Source of the DNA: Ostrinia nubilalis
Lineage: Eukaryota > Arthropoda > Insecta > Lepidoptera > Crambidae
NCBI RefSeq assembly: GCF_963855985.1
Contig: NC_087095.1
Coordinates: 1,126,001-1,190,000 of the forward strand
DNA length: 64,000 nt
Reading direction: 5' to 3'
Below, piece after piece: positions 1 to 35,700 of the stretch. The notes beneath the pieces were generated by a model that was given only the letters and a program-made list of their open reading frames with translations, was not told the origin of the DNA and ran no database searches. The number at the start of each line of letters is the position of its first letter. Within the stretch, counting starts at the first letter, position 1. The position numbers were made by a program, and so were the translations under genes.

Positions 1-24376
<24,376 letters not shown>

Positions 24377-24379
<3 letters not shown>

Positions 24380-24410
24380 GTGCCGCCGCCGGCGGGCGCC
24401 GCGCTTTATA
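24377..24410 (-). promoter_or_regulatory. Core promoter of the alpha-tubulin gene (TATA box and initiator)
   Basis: TATAAAG lies at 24410-24404 on the minus strand inside a GC-rich block (about 24345-24430). An arthropod-type initiator (CAGT, A at 24379) follows 31 bases after the first T of the TATA box, which is the standard spacing. No downstream promoter element was seen. This places transcription start near 24379. Confidence 0.72.
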
Positions 24411-25623
24411 CCGGCGGGGCGCGCGCCGGATTCTGGAGCACTCGCGATGTTGGTGCGAGGGAGAGACGATATGAGATTTTTGGTTTTAATTTTGTCCGGC
24501 ATTGTAAAACTAATTCTGTTTTTGTAGATAGAGCATTTTATTATGCTAATTGAGACCGCAGTCTTTAAATGCAGGTTTTAAAAGTAATGAGATAGGTTTA
24601 TAAAAGGAGCAAAATAATAATAATGTCATCCACAAGAAATAGTGATGACGTTTTGCAGAAAACTCCTGTAAACTTAGTCATGTGTAACTTTGAGGTCCGT
24701 AGCGTACGGAAAAAATAGAGAAAAGAGAATTTTACAACAAAGTGAGAGTTTTCAACTTTCCTATTGTAATTTTCACTTTGTGTGTGTTTCTTGTCTTATC
24801 CACAAAAGTTTTTAAGTTGCTAACGAAGTCCTGAACTTTTGTCAAGTAATTAAGCATAAGTACATATTGCAATGCCCTTACAGGGCCATGTTTCGGGACT
24901 CTGTATTATTATTTAAGATCCAAATATACCAACACGATGCAATAAACATTTATGACTATGACTAAATCCGACCTCTGCCCCCGTTTAGGTCACGGTAACG
25001 GTTTAGTAGTACTAAACCGTCTACGTTTCGCACATATAAAATAAGTATTTGATACTTATCTGAAAGGGATAGTATCTAGTAATTTGAATCAATAACACTA
25101 ATAACACAATTCTAAAATTGAGTCAAAAGTTCAAAAGCTTCCTCCAGAATAGTTCCGCGCCGCTCCACGCGCCGTAGTACGGCCAAGCGCCGAGTTTTTC
25201 AGTCGACTTCTTTCGGCCATTATACCTACAGGAGTGACTTATATTCTGTGAGTAATCTCGATTTGCAATAACAATGTCTCGTCTATAAATAACTACTCTT
25301 CGAATTGGAACATATTTTAGCTCAGATCTTCATAATAAACTACCATTTGACTTAGGTACAAACTTGTCGCGGTAAATATGATGGTTCTTTGTCCTATAAA
25401 AATCATGCATTGGATGCTTTCACATCCGTAAAAAAATTACCGTCGATAATTTTCCATTGGCATGAAGTTCACCAATAGGGATGTTTCCTGGGTAAAAAAG
25501 CAAGAGTTTTAATTAGTCCGTCAGTTAGCTTATCAAAAACTACTCGACACGTATTTTTCACTTTTTGAAACTAATGAAAATGTAAAGAGATAAAGCGTGC
25601 CAAAGTTATAAAGAAAAGGCTCG

Positions 25624-25666
25624 TGACGTCAGTGAGTGCGTAAAAGTGCAGCACTTTGTGACGTCG
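25624..25666. promoter_or_regulatory. Pair of CRE-like sites
   Basis: TGACGTCA (25624-25631) and TGACGTCG (25659-25666) lie 35 bases apart in a GC-rich patch about 1.25 kb upstream of the alpha-tubulin start. The full palindrome is the binding site of CREB/ATF-type bZIP proteins. A role as an enhancer is inference only. Confidence 0.3.
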
Positions 25667-27679
25667 CGCGGAACTTCAACGCACAATAACTTTGTAATTA
25701 TTTGTTTGATTGACAATAAAAAAATGTGTCCAATGTTTTTTTATATTAATCGCTTGATTTGACGTAGAGTCATCCGTACATTTACCAGTAAATTTGGACA
25801 CCCTAGTCAAAGGGATGCGATGTGGGGATGAATGGAGAAGGGTTCAGGAACCTTGACCCTTTAGTTTCGATTAGGTCATGTTTTGACGGCCATGTTGCAT
25901 GAACCAACATGTTTGTGTCTTAAAATCTTTGCTTATGCTATTCCAAAATGCTTAATTTTGCATATAAAAAGAAGGGGCAAAATAGATGATAGTGGGTTAT
26001 ATCTTAAATTTCAAGCAGAGTTAAATTTCCAGTAGATTGTTTATTAACCTTCACAAATCTAAATGGCTTCTACATTGTAAGGGTTTTCAGTTTTCCAATT
26101 TTCCTTTTTAAGTACTTTCACTAGCATGACCAGGATTTTTTGGTTCAATTACAACGCCTTCCTCTTAATTTCGAATCACTGTTTAAAGAATATAAAATCG
26201 GACTCACATTGCATTGTCTTTAATTGAGTATTTGTTTGCCGCCTACGTTATAGCACGTTACAAAGCTCCGTCTGCCCTTGTATAGACCATCTCGGACTCC
26301 ATTTTGTGTCCAACTTGCGTAAATTACTGTAATTAAACGATTTAACTTGCGTGTTTGTATTTGTCGCATGTAAATAGCGATATTAAGCCAGTTCAAGAGT
26401 AGGAGTCCTATTTACCAGTCTACTAGTACAGTCATGAGCATTTCAAATGTTTTTGCTGCAAAATCGTTCCCATTACAACTACATGGAGACACAGTGTTTA
26501 ATGTGTCGTCGTCTGTACCACTGCAAATTATTTTGGATTTGTGCTAAGTTACATATAATTTGCTTGGTTTGAACTACTAATTAATTACCTACTGTCCATA
26601 TAACTCGTATTCTTGCATAATTAAATTCCACTCAAAGAATACAATAAGATTTTCATTTGTTTGTAATTATGTCTACACGTGCCTAGTTAAAGATAACTAT
26701 GACCTCTCAGACATAAGGATACGAATAGGTCCGTGCATTTTTTCTCCTTGAGTTTCATTTATCGATGTAGGTAAAAATAATTGTCCCTGAGAAAATATCA
26801 CTATCGATTTCGATTTGGGATTTCCCAATTTATGTATGTACAGACGCGAGATATCAAGTTCAAATCTTGACATCTTAACTATACCTACTACTTACTTGTA
26901 TCATGTAAATGTTTGACGAGTTCGGATGAAAAAATGAGCATTTTGTACTAATATTTTTTCATGTGTAAACCTAATTTTACCAAAGAATGTAGGTAGGAAA
27001 TAAATCAGTTCTTCGGCAATGTTTAAGGTTTAACCTAGCGACTAACGCCTAATGTAAATTTAACGGCACGCTCCCAGACTGGGCCGCGCCCGCCCGCTCG
27101 CGCGTGTCATAGCTCACGTGGCGGCCAATCCCATGGATATTATATTCCTGCTACAGTTATCTATCCAGAGAGGTGACTTCAGTGGGTAGGACCTAGTATT
27201 TATTTGATTTGTTGATGGACTATGTCAGGAGGAGATCGAAAAAGTTCCTTTCAGCTTACGAGGCAAATTAGTAACTCTTACTTAACTTTATTGACGTAAA
27301 ATTCTGAACATAGCCTTTCCCATTGCCTGCTACCTACTGTTTGCAATATAGTCCTGATTGATTGATCATTAATAAGTACACGATTCCAGAAGTGTATGTA
27401 ATACTTACGCTACGGACTACGAGTAGTACCTCGTAGGAGGTATCCTGCATTAGTATGGCCACATTTGTATTTAGCTTCTACCTGTTTCGATACTACGATA
27501 CGATTACTACGATAAGCTATAATTTACTACTACATGTTATTCAACTAAAATAAATATTTAGGTAGGTAAGTTAGGTACGTAATGCCAACACTACCGACTT
27601 ACCTTTACCTCCATCACACAAACCATCGCCTTATCTATTAGAACTACACAATCAAATAATATGATGAATATTGCTTTTT

Positions 27680-28491
27680 ACCCGACTACGGCAAAGCAAA
27701 AGGAGGGTTATGATTTTGACAGGCTATGTATGTATGTATGTATGTATGTATGTATGTATGTATGTATGTTCATGTGTACCCTCGTAACTTCTAAACTACT
27801 TATCAGAATTCGACAAATGACATATCATTAGAAGCGTCTTAATTGTCCGCTGGTTATAGGCTACATGGGGTTTCACAAAATCTAATGTGGCGCCCTCTAG
27901 CGGACAAAACATAGAGAGTAAAAAAATAAAGTTAAGATAAATATGCCGTGTTTGGTATCATTTGAAAGCGCTTTACTTGTGCATTTTGAATATATATATA
28001 TTACTAGCATTTGCTTGTGACTTTACCTGTATTCATGGGCTGATTGCATATAATTCACATCTATGCGTTCATAGCTTCTTTACTACTTATTAGTTCATCA
28101 ATTTAACTTTTGGTAATATTATGCGCCACAAATACACTTTATCACCAAAATAGTACAAATAATAAAAAGTAAAAAAACTAAAACCCAACTACGACAAAAA
28201 ACGACGCTGAAAAAGTATAAAACAAGATTTTCAGAATACTGAACTGAACAAAGTTGCTAATGTAGTTGCATAGTAATTTTCATGTTTGGAAAGGCGTAGT
28301 CACATGTTACATATACGAGTACCTACCTACCGTAGCACTTTGACAACGTGTGACTGCGGTTTTCCAAACATGAAAATTACTATGCAACTACATTAGCAAC
28401 TTTGTTCAGTTCAGTATTCTGAAAATCTTGTTTTATACTTTTTCAGCGTCGTTTTTTGTCGTAGTTGGGTTTTAGTTTTTTTACTTTTTAT
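27680..28491. mobile_element. TIR/foldback element with TATG microsatellite and 130-bp arms
   Basis: The outer ends ACCCGACTACGGCAAA (27680-27695) and the inverse of ACCCAACTACGACAAA (28455-28470) look like TIRs. A second direct copy of the end lies at 28183-28198. From there an inverted repeat with practically identical arms of about 132 bases (28160-28292 and about 28360-28491) surrounds a loop of about 67 bases. The left part contains a (TATG)11 tract. This may be one element that captured an inverted duplication, or a foldback element that landed in an older one. Confidence 0.65.
27725..27769. repeat. TATG microsatellite, about 11 units
   Basis: Uninterrupted TATG tract within a mobile element near its left end. 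Confidence 0.9.
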
Positions 28492-29541
28492 TTACATAAC
28501 AAATTCGTAGTAATTTGTATCCTAGTCTTTAAATGTCTTTTATTATCGTGCCTCAACGTCGCGTGATGCGCAGCCTGAAATTATTTTTACATATTCATGT
28601 GGAAAACAAATGCTTTTGCCGATAGTTTTCGAGCAGGCACGGCAGAGCAGCTATTAACAGTGAAACGTTGTCACACACAACTACTATAAATAACTATTAT
28701 TCTGTAACAAAGGAATATGAAATGAAACGAGTTTACCATATTCAATTTCATTTAATGAAAATTTCCTTATGTACGAGTACGCTCATGTAACATTCATCCA
28801 CTTACAAAATATTCATTTGGTATCCAACAACATAAAAAATGGCACATTTAACACCACAAGAGTCATTTATACAATAAAACATTCAATTCATAGACTAAAT
28901 TTCTGTCTCTAAGTAAGATTCATTTATTTATCTCCACGCAAGCAGCTCTACTTTTAAGAAAAACAATATGATTTAGGTTAGTAGTAGGTAGGTAGTCAAG
29001 TTGTGAAATCTAGATGATTTATGTAACACTTACAGATGATTTTTGGTTTAAAAACAATATAAAATTCAGTTTTAATATTAACATTTTCATAATCAATCAT
29101 AAATTTTTAAATTATAAACTGAATGAGAGAACTAAGTAAATATAAATGCTGTGAATTTAAATGCCTAATATGTTACAATTTTGAGTTAATTATGGTTTTA
29201 ATTTATTTAGGTATAGATTTTGTAGGTGATTTTTTTCTCAGTTGGCTTGAAAGTGTTTTTCAATATAAGTGGTAATAGCAACCGCTTAAAAATAATTTAC
29301 ACTGGCCATTCAAAGATTTCCTTGTTAGTATTTAATCACACACATCGCAGTTCTTACTTAAATGTTTTGCACTTTCATTGAATAAAGCATCTATTTCAGA
29401 ATTTCCAAAATATCACTAGATATTCTACTAAATTAATTAAACTTTTCATTCTTCCACAATCCTTTCGTTCTTTTGTTTTATCAAAATAATCTTTACCTGT
29501 ACACCATTAGGTCTACTTAAGTTTAACAAAATCTTCATTCA

Positions 29542-29547
29542 TTTATT
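29542..29547 (-). terminator. Poly(A) signal of the lipase gene
   Basis: AATAAA lies 49 bases after the TGA stop on the minus strand. It would give a 3' UTR of roughly 65-80 bases. Confidence 0.65.
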
Positions 29548-29595
29548 TAGGTTACTTTGGTAGTCAATTTAATTGGAACTAACTGCTGCCCAGGG

Positions 29596-29774
29596 TCATA
29601 AGTCGAAAGCTCCTTCTTGCACTCCTGTCTCGAGGTAGGACTGTGAGTTCTTGTGGGTGAAGATGAAGGGTGCCTCTGGGGAAGGACACCTGAATGAATT
29701 CATCAGGACCGGGGGAGAGTCATCGGATTTGAAGCCTATTGGCTCTAGGAGGTTGTTCCATAGAAGGTTGGCGG
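29596..29774 (-). CDS. Lipase exon 7: C-terminus and stop
   Basis: After two bases completing Ala, 58 residues follow, starting [15 protein letters not shown], with [18 protein letters not shown] and ending [12 protein letters not shown]. The ALWNN.LEP.G and CPS...PF.FTH.NS motifs are typical of the C-terminus of this family. There is no hydrophobic tail, so neither a transmembrane anchor nor a clear GPI signal is present. Confidence 0.96.
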
Positions 29775-32700
29775 CTGGAAAATAGAAAAAAAAAGTGGTT
29801 TAGGGAAAAAAAATCCTGCACTTTGTGACCAATATTTTGTGGAGTCTACGGAAACACTACGTTATATGAATATTGTAATCAAAGATTTCACTTGCTGACT
29901 ACGATGAAAAGGAGCTATGTTGGGTATGACTTTAGCTAAGTTGTCTATAAGAATAATTTCCTAGGACCGCTTAAATGGTACCTTTCTCCAGTTCAGCGCA
30001 TTTGTGAACTGGCGCGCGACCTGGTTCCCTCAACTTTTCCCTAAACGACCAGTCCCTCATGGAGAAGCCGGAGTAACACTTACGATGGACCACTCACCTA
30101 ACCCGTGGCCCGTCTGCGGGTAGTGAAAAAAGTCGTGCGTGATGTAAGACTGGTGGATGACGGTGGACAGTGGCAGGCGTGTTGAAGACCTGCAACTTAC
30201 TGTCACATGAAGACCTGAATCGTACTGGTACCAAAGAGGGAACTCTCACCCAACGCGTGGCCCTTCTGCGAGAAGTGAAAGCAGTTGTGTGTGATGTAGG
30301 ACTGGTGGATTGTAGACAGAGACCGTTGAACAGCCGCATAAAGGGCAGCTGAATCTAAAGTCCTGCGGAATCTTGCTAGTACTAAAGATTGTCTGATTGT
30401 ACTAAGGATTGACCACTTACCCAGCGCATGGCCTTTCTGCGAGAAGTGGAAGCAGTCATGCGTGATGTAGGACTGGTGGATGACGGTGGACAGCGGCAGG
30501 CGGATGGGCAGCGGCGCATTGAATGTTCGCATGAAAGGCTGCACCACCACCGTGAAGTCTTCCCGCGTGTCGTAGCGCCCGCTATCCACCTGTGATAAAA
30601 GTAGAAGCTAAATACTGGGGTATTAACTTATTAAGGGAACAAGTGTGATAAATCAACAAACATTTACAGTCTGACGTGCTGTTGGCTGTACAACGACGAC
30701 TCTCGAAAATCCTTTAGCACTCGACCTGTTTTTAAACCTATGCTTAAGTTTGAATCAAATTTTTATCCAACTGCGCCAGAAAGAAGGTTGTTTGGAATGG
30801 TAATGAGCCTCCTCATTCAAATCAAATCAAAGGACCAAGGTTTGAAAAACTCACTGGGAGAGAATGGCATACGAGACCATTATGGCCAGTACAAAAGCAC
30901 TTTAATGTATGTACAATTAGTGTTTAAATAACTTTACAAATGAACTGAAGGCTTCAAGGTCAAGAGCCCGCAAAAGTCGGCTTCACCTTGGGAGAACTCT
31001 CAACTCTCACTACTGCCAACCCTGAAGCCATTGATACTTGACCGCTATACCCACCAGCATAGCTTCAGCCTTCTGGTACATTCTGGTCATGCGCACGAGG
31101 AAGTCCAGCTCGCCGCCGCTGCGGTGGAAGCACGTGCAGAACAGCGGGTGCATCAGCCGGCACATCAGCGGCCTCGAGACCCGGATTGATACGGACACGT
31201 CTGCAAGAGGAGTTGAACTTTATTAGAGGGGACTAAGGATCAATTTGCCTCCTCTTTTTAAAACATGAGACTAGAAAGACCTATTAGCCTCCTTTATTGA
31301 AAAATGGAAGGGAAACAACTCAGAAAGAATGGGCAACAGTAGGTAGACCCCTGCAACGGCTGCAACTTTATAAATTACCTACCTTAGATTTCTAGGTTGA
31401 TTTAAATTATAAATTAGTCTTAAACAAGGTGGTCTAAAACTTAGATAACCAGTTTTTTAAGTGACCTCATTAGGTAGGTAATCATTCTTAATTCGCAGTC
31501 GTAAGATGTTGTTAATTGGTGTCAAGTGCCTTTAATATCACGTGGCTTTATCTTCTGCTATCATGTAGCTATGCACCTACTGAGGTTAGAACACTCTCCA
31601 TAACAGAGGTACTCATCAATGAAGCTAACTTTGCGAATAATGTCATCTTTTCCTGCCCACTATTATCAGACTTACCTAAAACAGGAACTAAATTGATTAT
31701 CGTCCTCGGCAGATGCGTCTGGAGGTAGTCCAGGGCCTTGGCCAGCTTCCTAGCGTGCGCCGTGGGCGACCAGGCCACGGGCGACAGGCACGAGGCGGAG
31801 CACAGGTCGTTGGCACCCATGAAGATCGTGATCATCTTCCAGTCTCTGGAGATGTCGATATCTGGAGACGCTCGCATGCGCGCCACCACTATCTGGAATT
31901 CAATTCAAATTATTTAATAATGTGTCCTTTTCTGGGCAGAAAGGGGCAGGAGGCAGGCTCCGCACTAGGTGGACCGACAATCTGGTGAAGGCCACGGGAA
32001 ATACCTGCACGGCTAACACGAAAGACTTTCGAGTTCGAATCGTTTGCGTATTCCAATCTCCATCGAAAGATTTAAAGACGAAATTCGAAGACGAATGTTG
32101 TTCATGCTAGAGGTACTGGATCGAGCGCAGGATCGATCGATCGTCATTTGGCTGAAACGAAACGAAACGTGCCCTATTGACGACATTTATCACCATCATC
32201 ATCATCATTTCAGCCACAGGACGTCCACTGCTGAACATAGCCCTTCCCCAACAATTTAGGTTGGCCGATTGGTAGCAGCCTGCAACCAGCGCGCCTTCCT
32301 GCTACCTCTATGGGGTCGTCGGTCCATTTTGTGGGTGGACGTGCCACGCTGCCTTTTCAGAACCTCTAAACACATTCCAAATAGCGTGCCCTACTAGTTA
32401 CCACTTCGAGACATTTCGCGTTAAAATCGTCTGAATATTTTTTCCCGTTTTCGCTACATTTTTCATTGATGCTCCGCTCTTATCGGTCGCGTAGCATTAT
32501 ATTTTAAAACTTAAAGCCTTCCTCGCTAATTGGATTATGTAACACAAAATAACTTTTCAAAATGAACCAGTAGTTCCGGTCGTTCGTTCAACCAACCAAA
32601 CAAACTCTAAGATGAGTAATGTTTCAAGTAATTCGTGTTTATTATTGGGATTTATTATTGCTTCGCACGAACCGTTTGATTGATAAGTTCTGATTAATTT

Positions 32701-35700
32701 ATTATTATTTATTTAAAGTAAATATATTACAAGTACCATACAGGCTGAACAATGAAATGGAAACGTACTCAAAAGTATACTTAAAAGTTACAGCAATATT
32801 TCGAATGAAAATAACACAAATGCAAATTCCAAATCAGCATCAAAAATTAAAAGTTCAATTCTTTGATGACAAATAAGATGGTGCAACCCAGCCTCAATGA
32901 AGAGCAACATAGAATTAACTTGACAAAAAAATTGTCATCCTTCACAATTTCCTAAAAAAGTTCCCACCAATTTCCTATAAAATATGTTTATTCTATTATA
33001 TTGTAAACTGTTCAAATTCATGAGAAATGTTAGTTACACAATGGTTCAGGTTTGTACCACAACAGTCCGCTTCGTATGCTTACGCGCATCCACGCTGGGC
33101 TCACGGTCACTTTCTTTAGTTTCACAAGCGCAGCCCGGTGCACTATATTTGGTTTAATTGCAGTTTCAACATGATAATTGTGCTGTTATTAGTACTAAGT
33201 ACTTTGATCGTAAATTCTGATCGACCAGCATATCAAGCGCCGCAAGTGGAGCTGGATAAGCCACACTCTCAGAAGGGATCCCGATCATATCCCCAAGCAG
33301 GCTCTGGATTGGAACCCCTAGGAAAACGCAAATGTAGTCACCCCAAACAAACTTGGCGCGCGGCGCACTGTAGCAGACGAGGCGGAGAAAATCGGCAAGG
33401 CTTGGAGCGAGATCAAACGCGAAGTTCAAGACCAAAACAATGGAGGACTGTTGTGGACGCCCTCTGCCTCATCCAGGACATAGGACCTTAAGTCAAGTCA
33501 AGTCACTTTGATCGTATTAGCTTCACATTGATTGGCATCGAAGAAGGCAGCTCTTAAATCATTACTAGAATCCTGCCACAATACTAAGTAGTTATTTATA
33601 ATGACTGAAATCAAGTAAATGCATGCAAAGTAAAGATATTAAAATAGCGTGATTACTTAAAACAACATTATTAATTTAACTTGTATTTTAATTAGTGTTT
33701 CGCGTGTTTAACAACAGCATTAAATAATTACATAGTAGAGTAAAGTATAGTTACTGGATCATTCATATTTCAAAAGCGACCGCTGAGGAAGCCGACATCG
33801 TTGATGTGTTGCACATACTCGATGAACCGACGATTAGAATAATGCACTAATGTAAACAATTCTAATAAAGGATAACACAGTAACGAGGCTCTGAAGGAAC
33901 TTGTGTGGCAAGCAATAATGTCTATGTTACAATATAAGCCTTTAAGTTTTTGAGGGTATTTTGCCTACAAGCGTACAACAGTCATTGAGAGAGGCCTATT
34001 TTCAGCAGTGGACGTCCTGTGGCTGAAAACCTGAAATAATAATGATGATGAAGCGTACAACACTTGAAGAAAGAATAATATTCACCCATTATCTGCTGAA
34101 AATATTTCAGGAGACACTAGAGTTTCATATGGAGAAAAAGGACAACATCAATGACGACGTTGACGTAGTTTTAGTATGGGTAGCTTTGTATAATTAATAC
34201 ACAGATTTGACTTATTTTAAGCTGTACCAATTGGGCCATGGTGCTGAGCCATCATGTTAGGTCTAGGTATTGGGCCATCCATCATGGAGGGCACAAATAA
34301 CCGAAGTTCTTCGCTTACACATTAAGGATTGAGCAGCAAGTTTATAAAACGTAATATTTAGCCGAACGATGAGGTTCTCAGACTGGCCGACTCGTCATCC
34401 GAGGAACGAAGGGGGATCGAACCCTACCGCCACTGTCAAGTGGTGAACCCACTCGGAACATAAGCAATTTACCTTAGTACGATGGTTAATGGGACAAATA
34501 AACAATAAAAAATGCTGGTAGGTACCTTAGCCTGCTTAAAGGCATCCTGGTCAGAAGCGACCGGGAAGGCAACGTTGAACCTCGCGTTCTTGGCCAGCCA
34601 TTCGCCGGTTCCGGTGGAGTACCCTCGCAGGTTCGGGTTGAACTCCTTCAGGATGTTGGGCAGCGTCAGGTATTCCCGCCAGGTCCCATCGCCGCCTGGA
34701 AATGTAGAGCATACGCCATATCAACAAAAAAAAACAAAGAAAAAATGATATTTGGTAAAAAAACAACATCATTCCTCGTATTTAAGATAAGTGAGAGAGG
34801 ATCACCTAAAACAACACGGAGTCATCTTGCTAGTTGTATATATTTGCATTAAATACTTGCTACAACGAAAGCGTGGCAGGTCACCAATGCGCTGGACCGA
34901 CCAAGTGAAAGCAGTAGTGGGAGACGGCGTATGTGACTGCACCAGACAGTCTGCCAATAGAGAGAGATGGAGGGAGATCGTGCGGAGAGTTGTATCCGCC
35001 TCTACAACCGATGTGAACAACGCATCAACGTGACCGCTCTGCCAAGAGCGTAACGAATAAGAAGAAGAAGACAACGAAAGCTGGAAATGTAGATCTAATA
35101 GGATCGTTTCAAAAATTTGACAAGACACTATTCCAAGTTCTTTTTGAGGTTGATTGAGGAATCCGGGTGAAGGTCGCTTTTACCTTCGGGTCTGATCGTC
35201 ATTTTCCATCAGGTGTAATGCTGGCTAAGAGATTCTTCGTTGTGGACAGACTCCGACTGAATGTAGGTCCATAAAAAACACTCTGTTTTATCATACCTGC
35301 GCACCAAGACACGCCTCTGTACTCCACGAATGCGCCGAGCGCGAACTCCTCCATCGCACCATTGCCCGCTACCAAGGAGTCCCCGATCGCAGCGACGACG
35401 TCGATGTCGCCGGGCCGCAGCCTGTGCACCGAGGTAGGGGGGCTGCGGCTGCGGCCCGCGCGCGTTGCGTTCGCGCAGGGAAACGGCGTCGATGCCGGGA
35501 TCGCGCGCTGGCGTCGCACGTGCGATCTGCGGGACGGGTAGCGGAGAGGAATCTGGAAATTAGAAAATAAAATATAAAAACATATTTCGGAACTTGTAGT
35601 GTTTTAAGATTAGGATGCAACATGAACTTTATTTGTTCTCTTCTTGTAAAACGCTCTACAATTTTCAAGAATTTTCCGGGTAAGGCAACCCATAACCTGC

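Larger units (their letters stand above)
24411..29541. other. Spacer between the lipase 3' end and the alpha-tubulin promoter
   Basis: No gene was recognised. GC-rich patches occur at 25150-25200 (with a 30-codon minus ORF), 25621-25680 (one perfect CRE-like TGACGTCA at 25624-25631 and a near match at 25659-25666) and 27065-27130 (CpG-rich, with a CACGTG E-box). The rest up to 27675 is AT-rich and featureless to me. 27680-28491 is a mobile element listed separately; 28500-29541 shows nothing clear. Confidence 0.5.

Noticed and set aside
30094..30339. 81-codon minus ORF and opposite 60-codon ORF
   Set aside because: Out-of-frame readings across the lipase exon relics.
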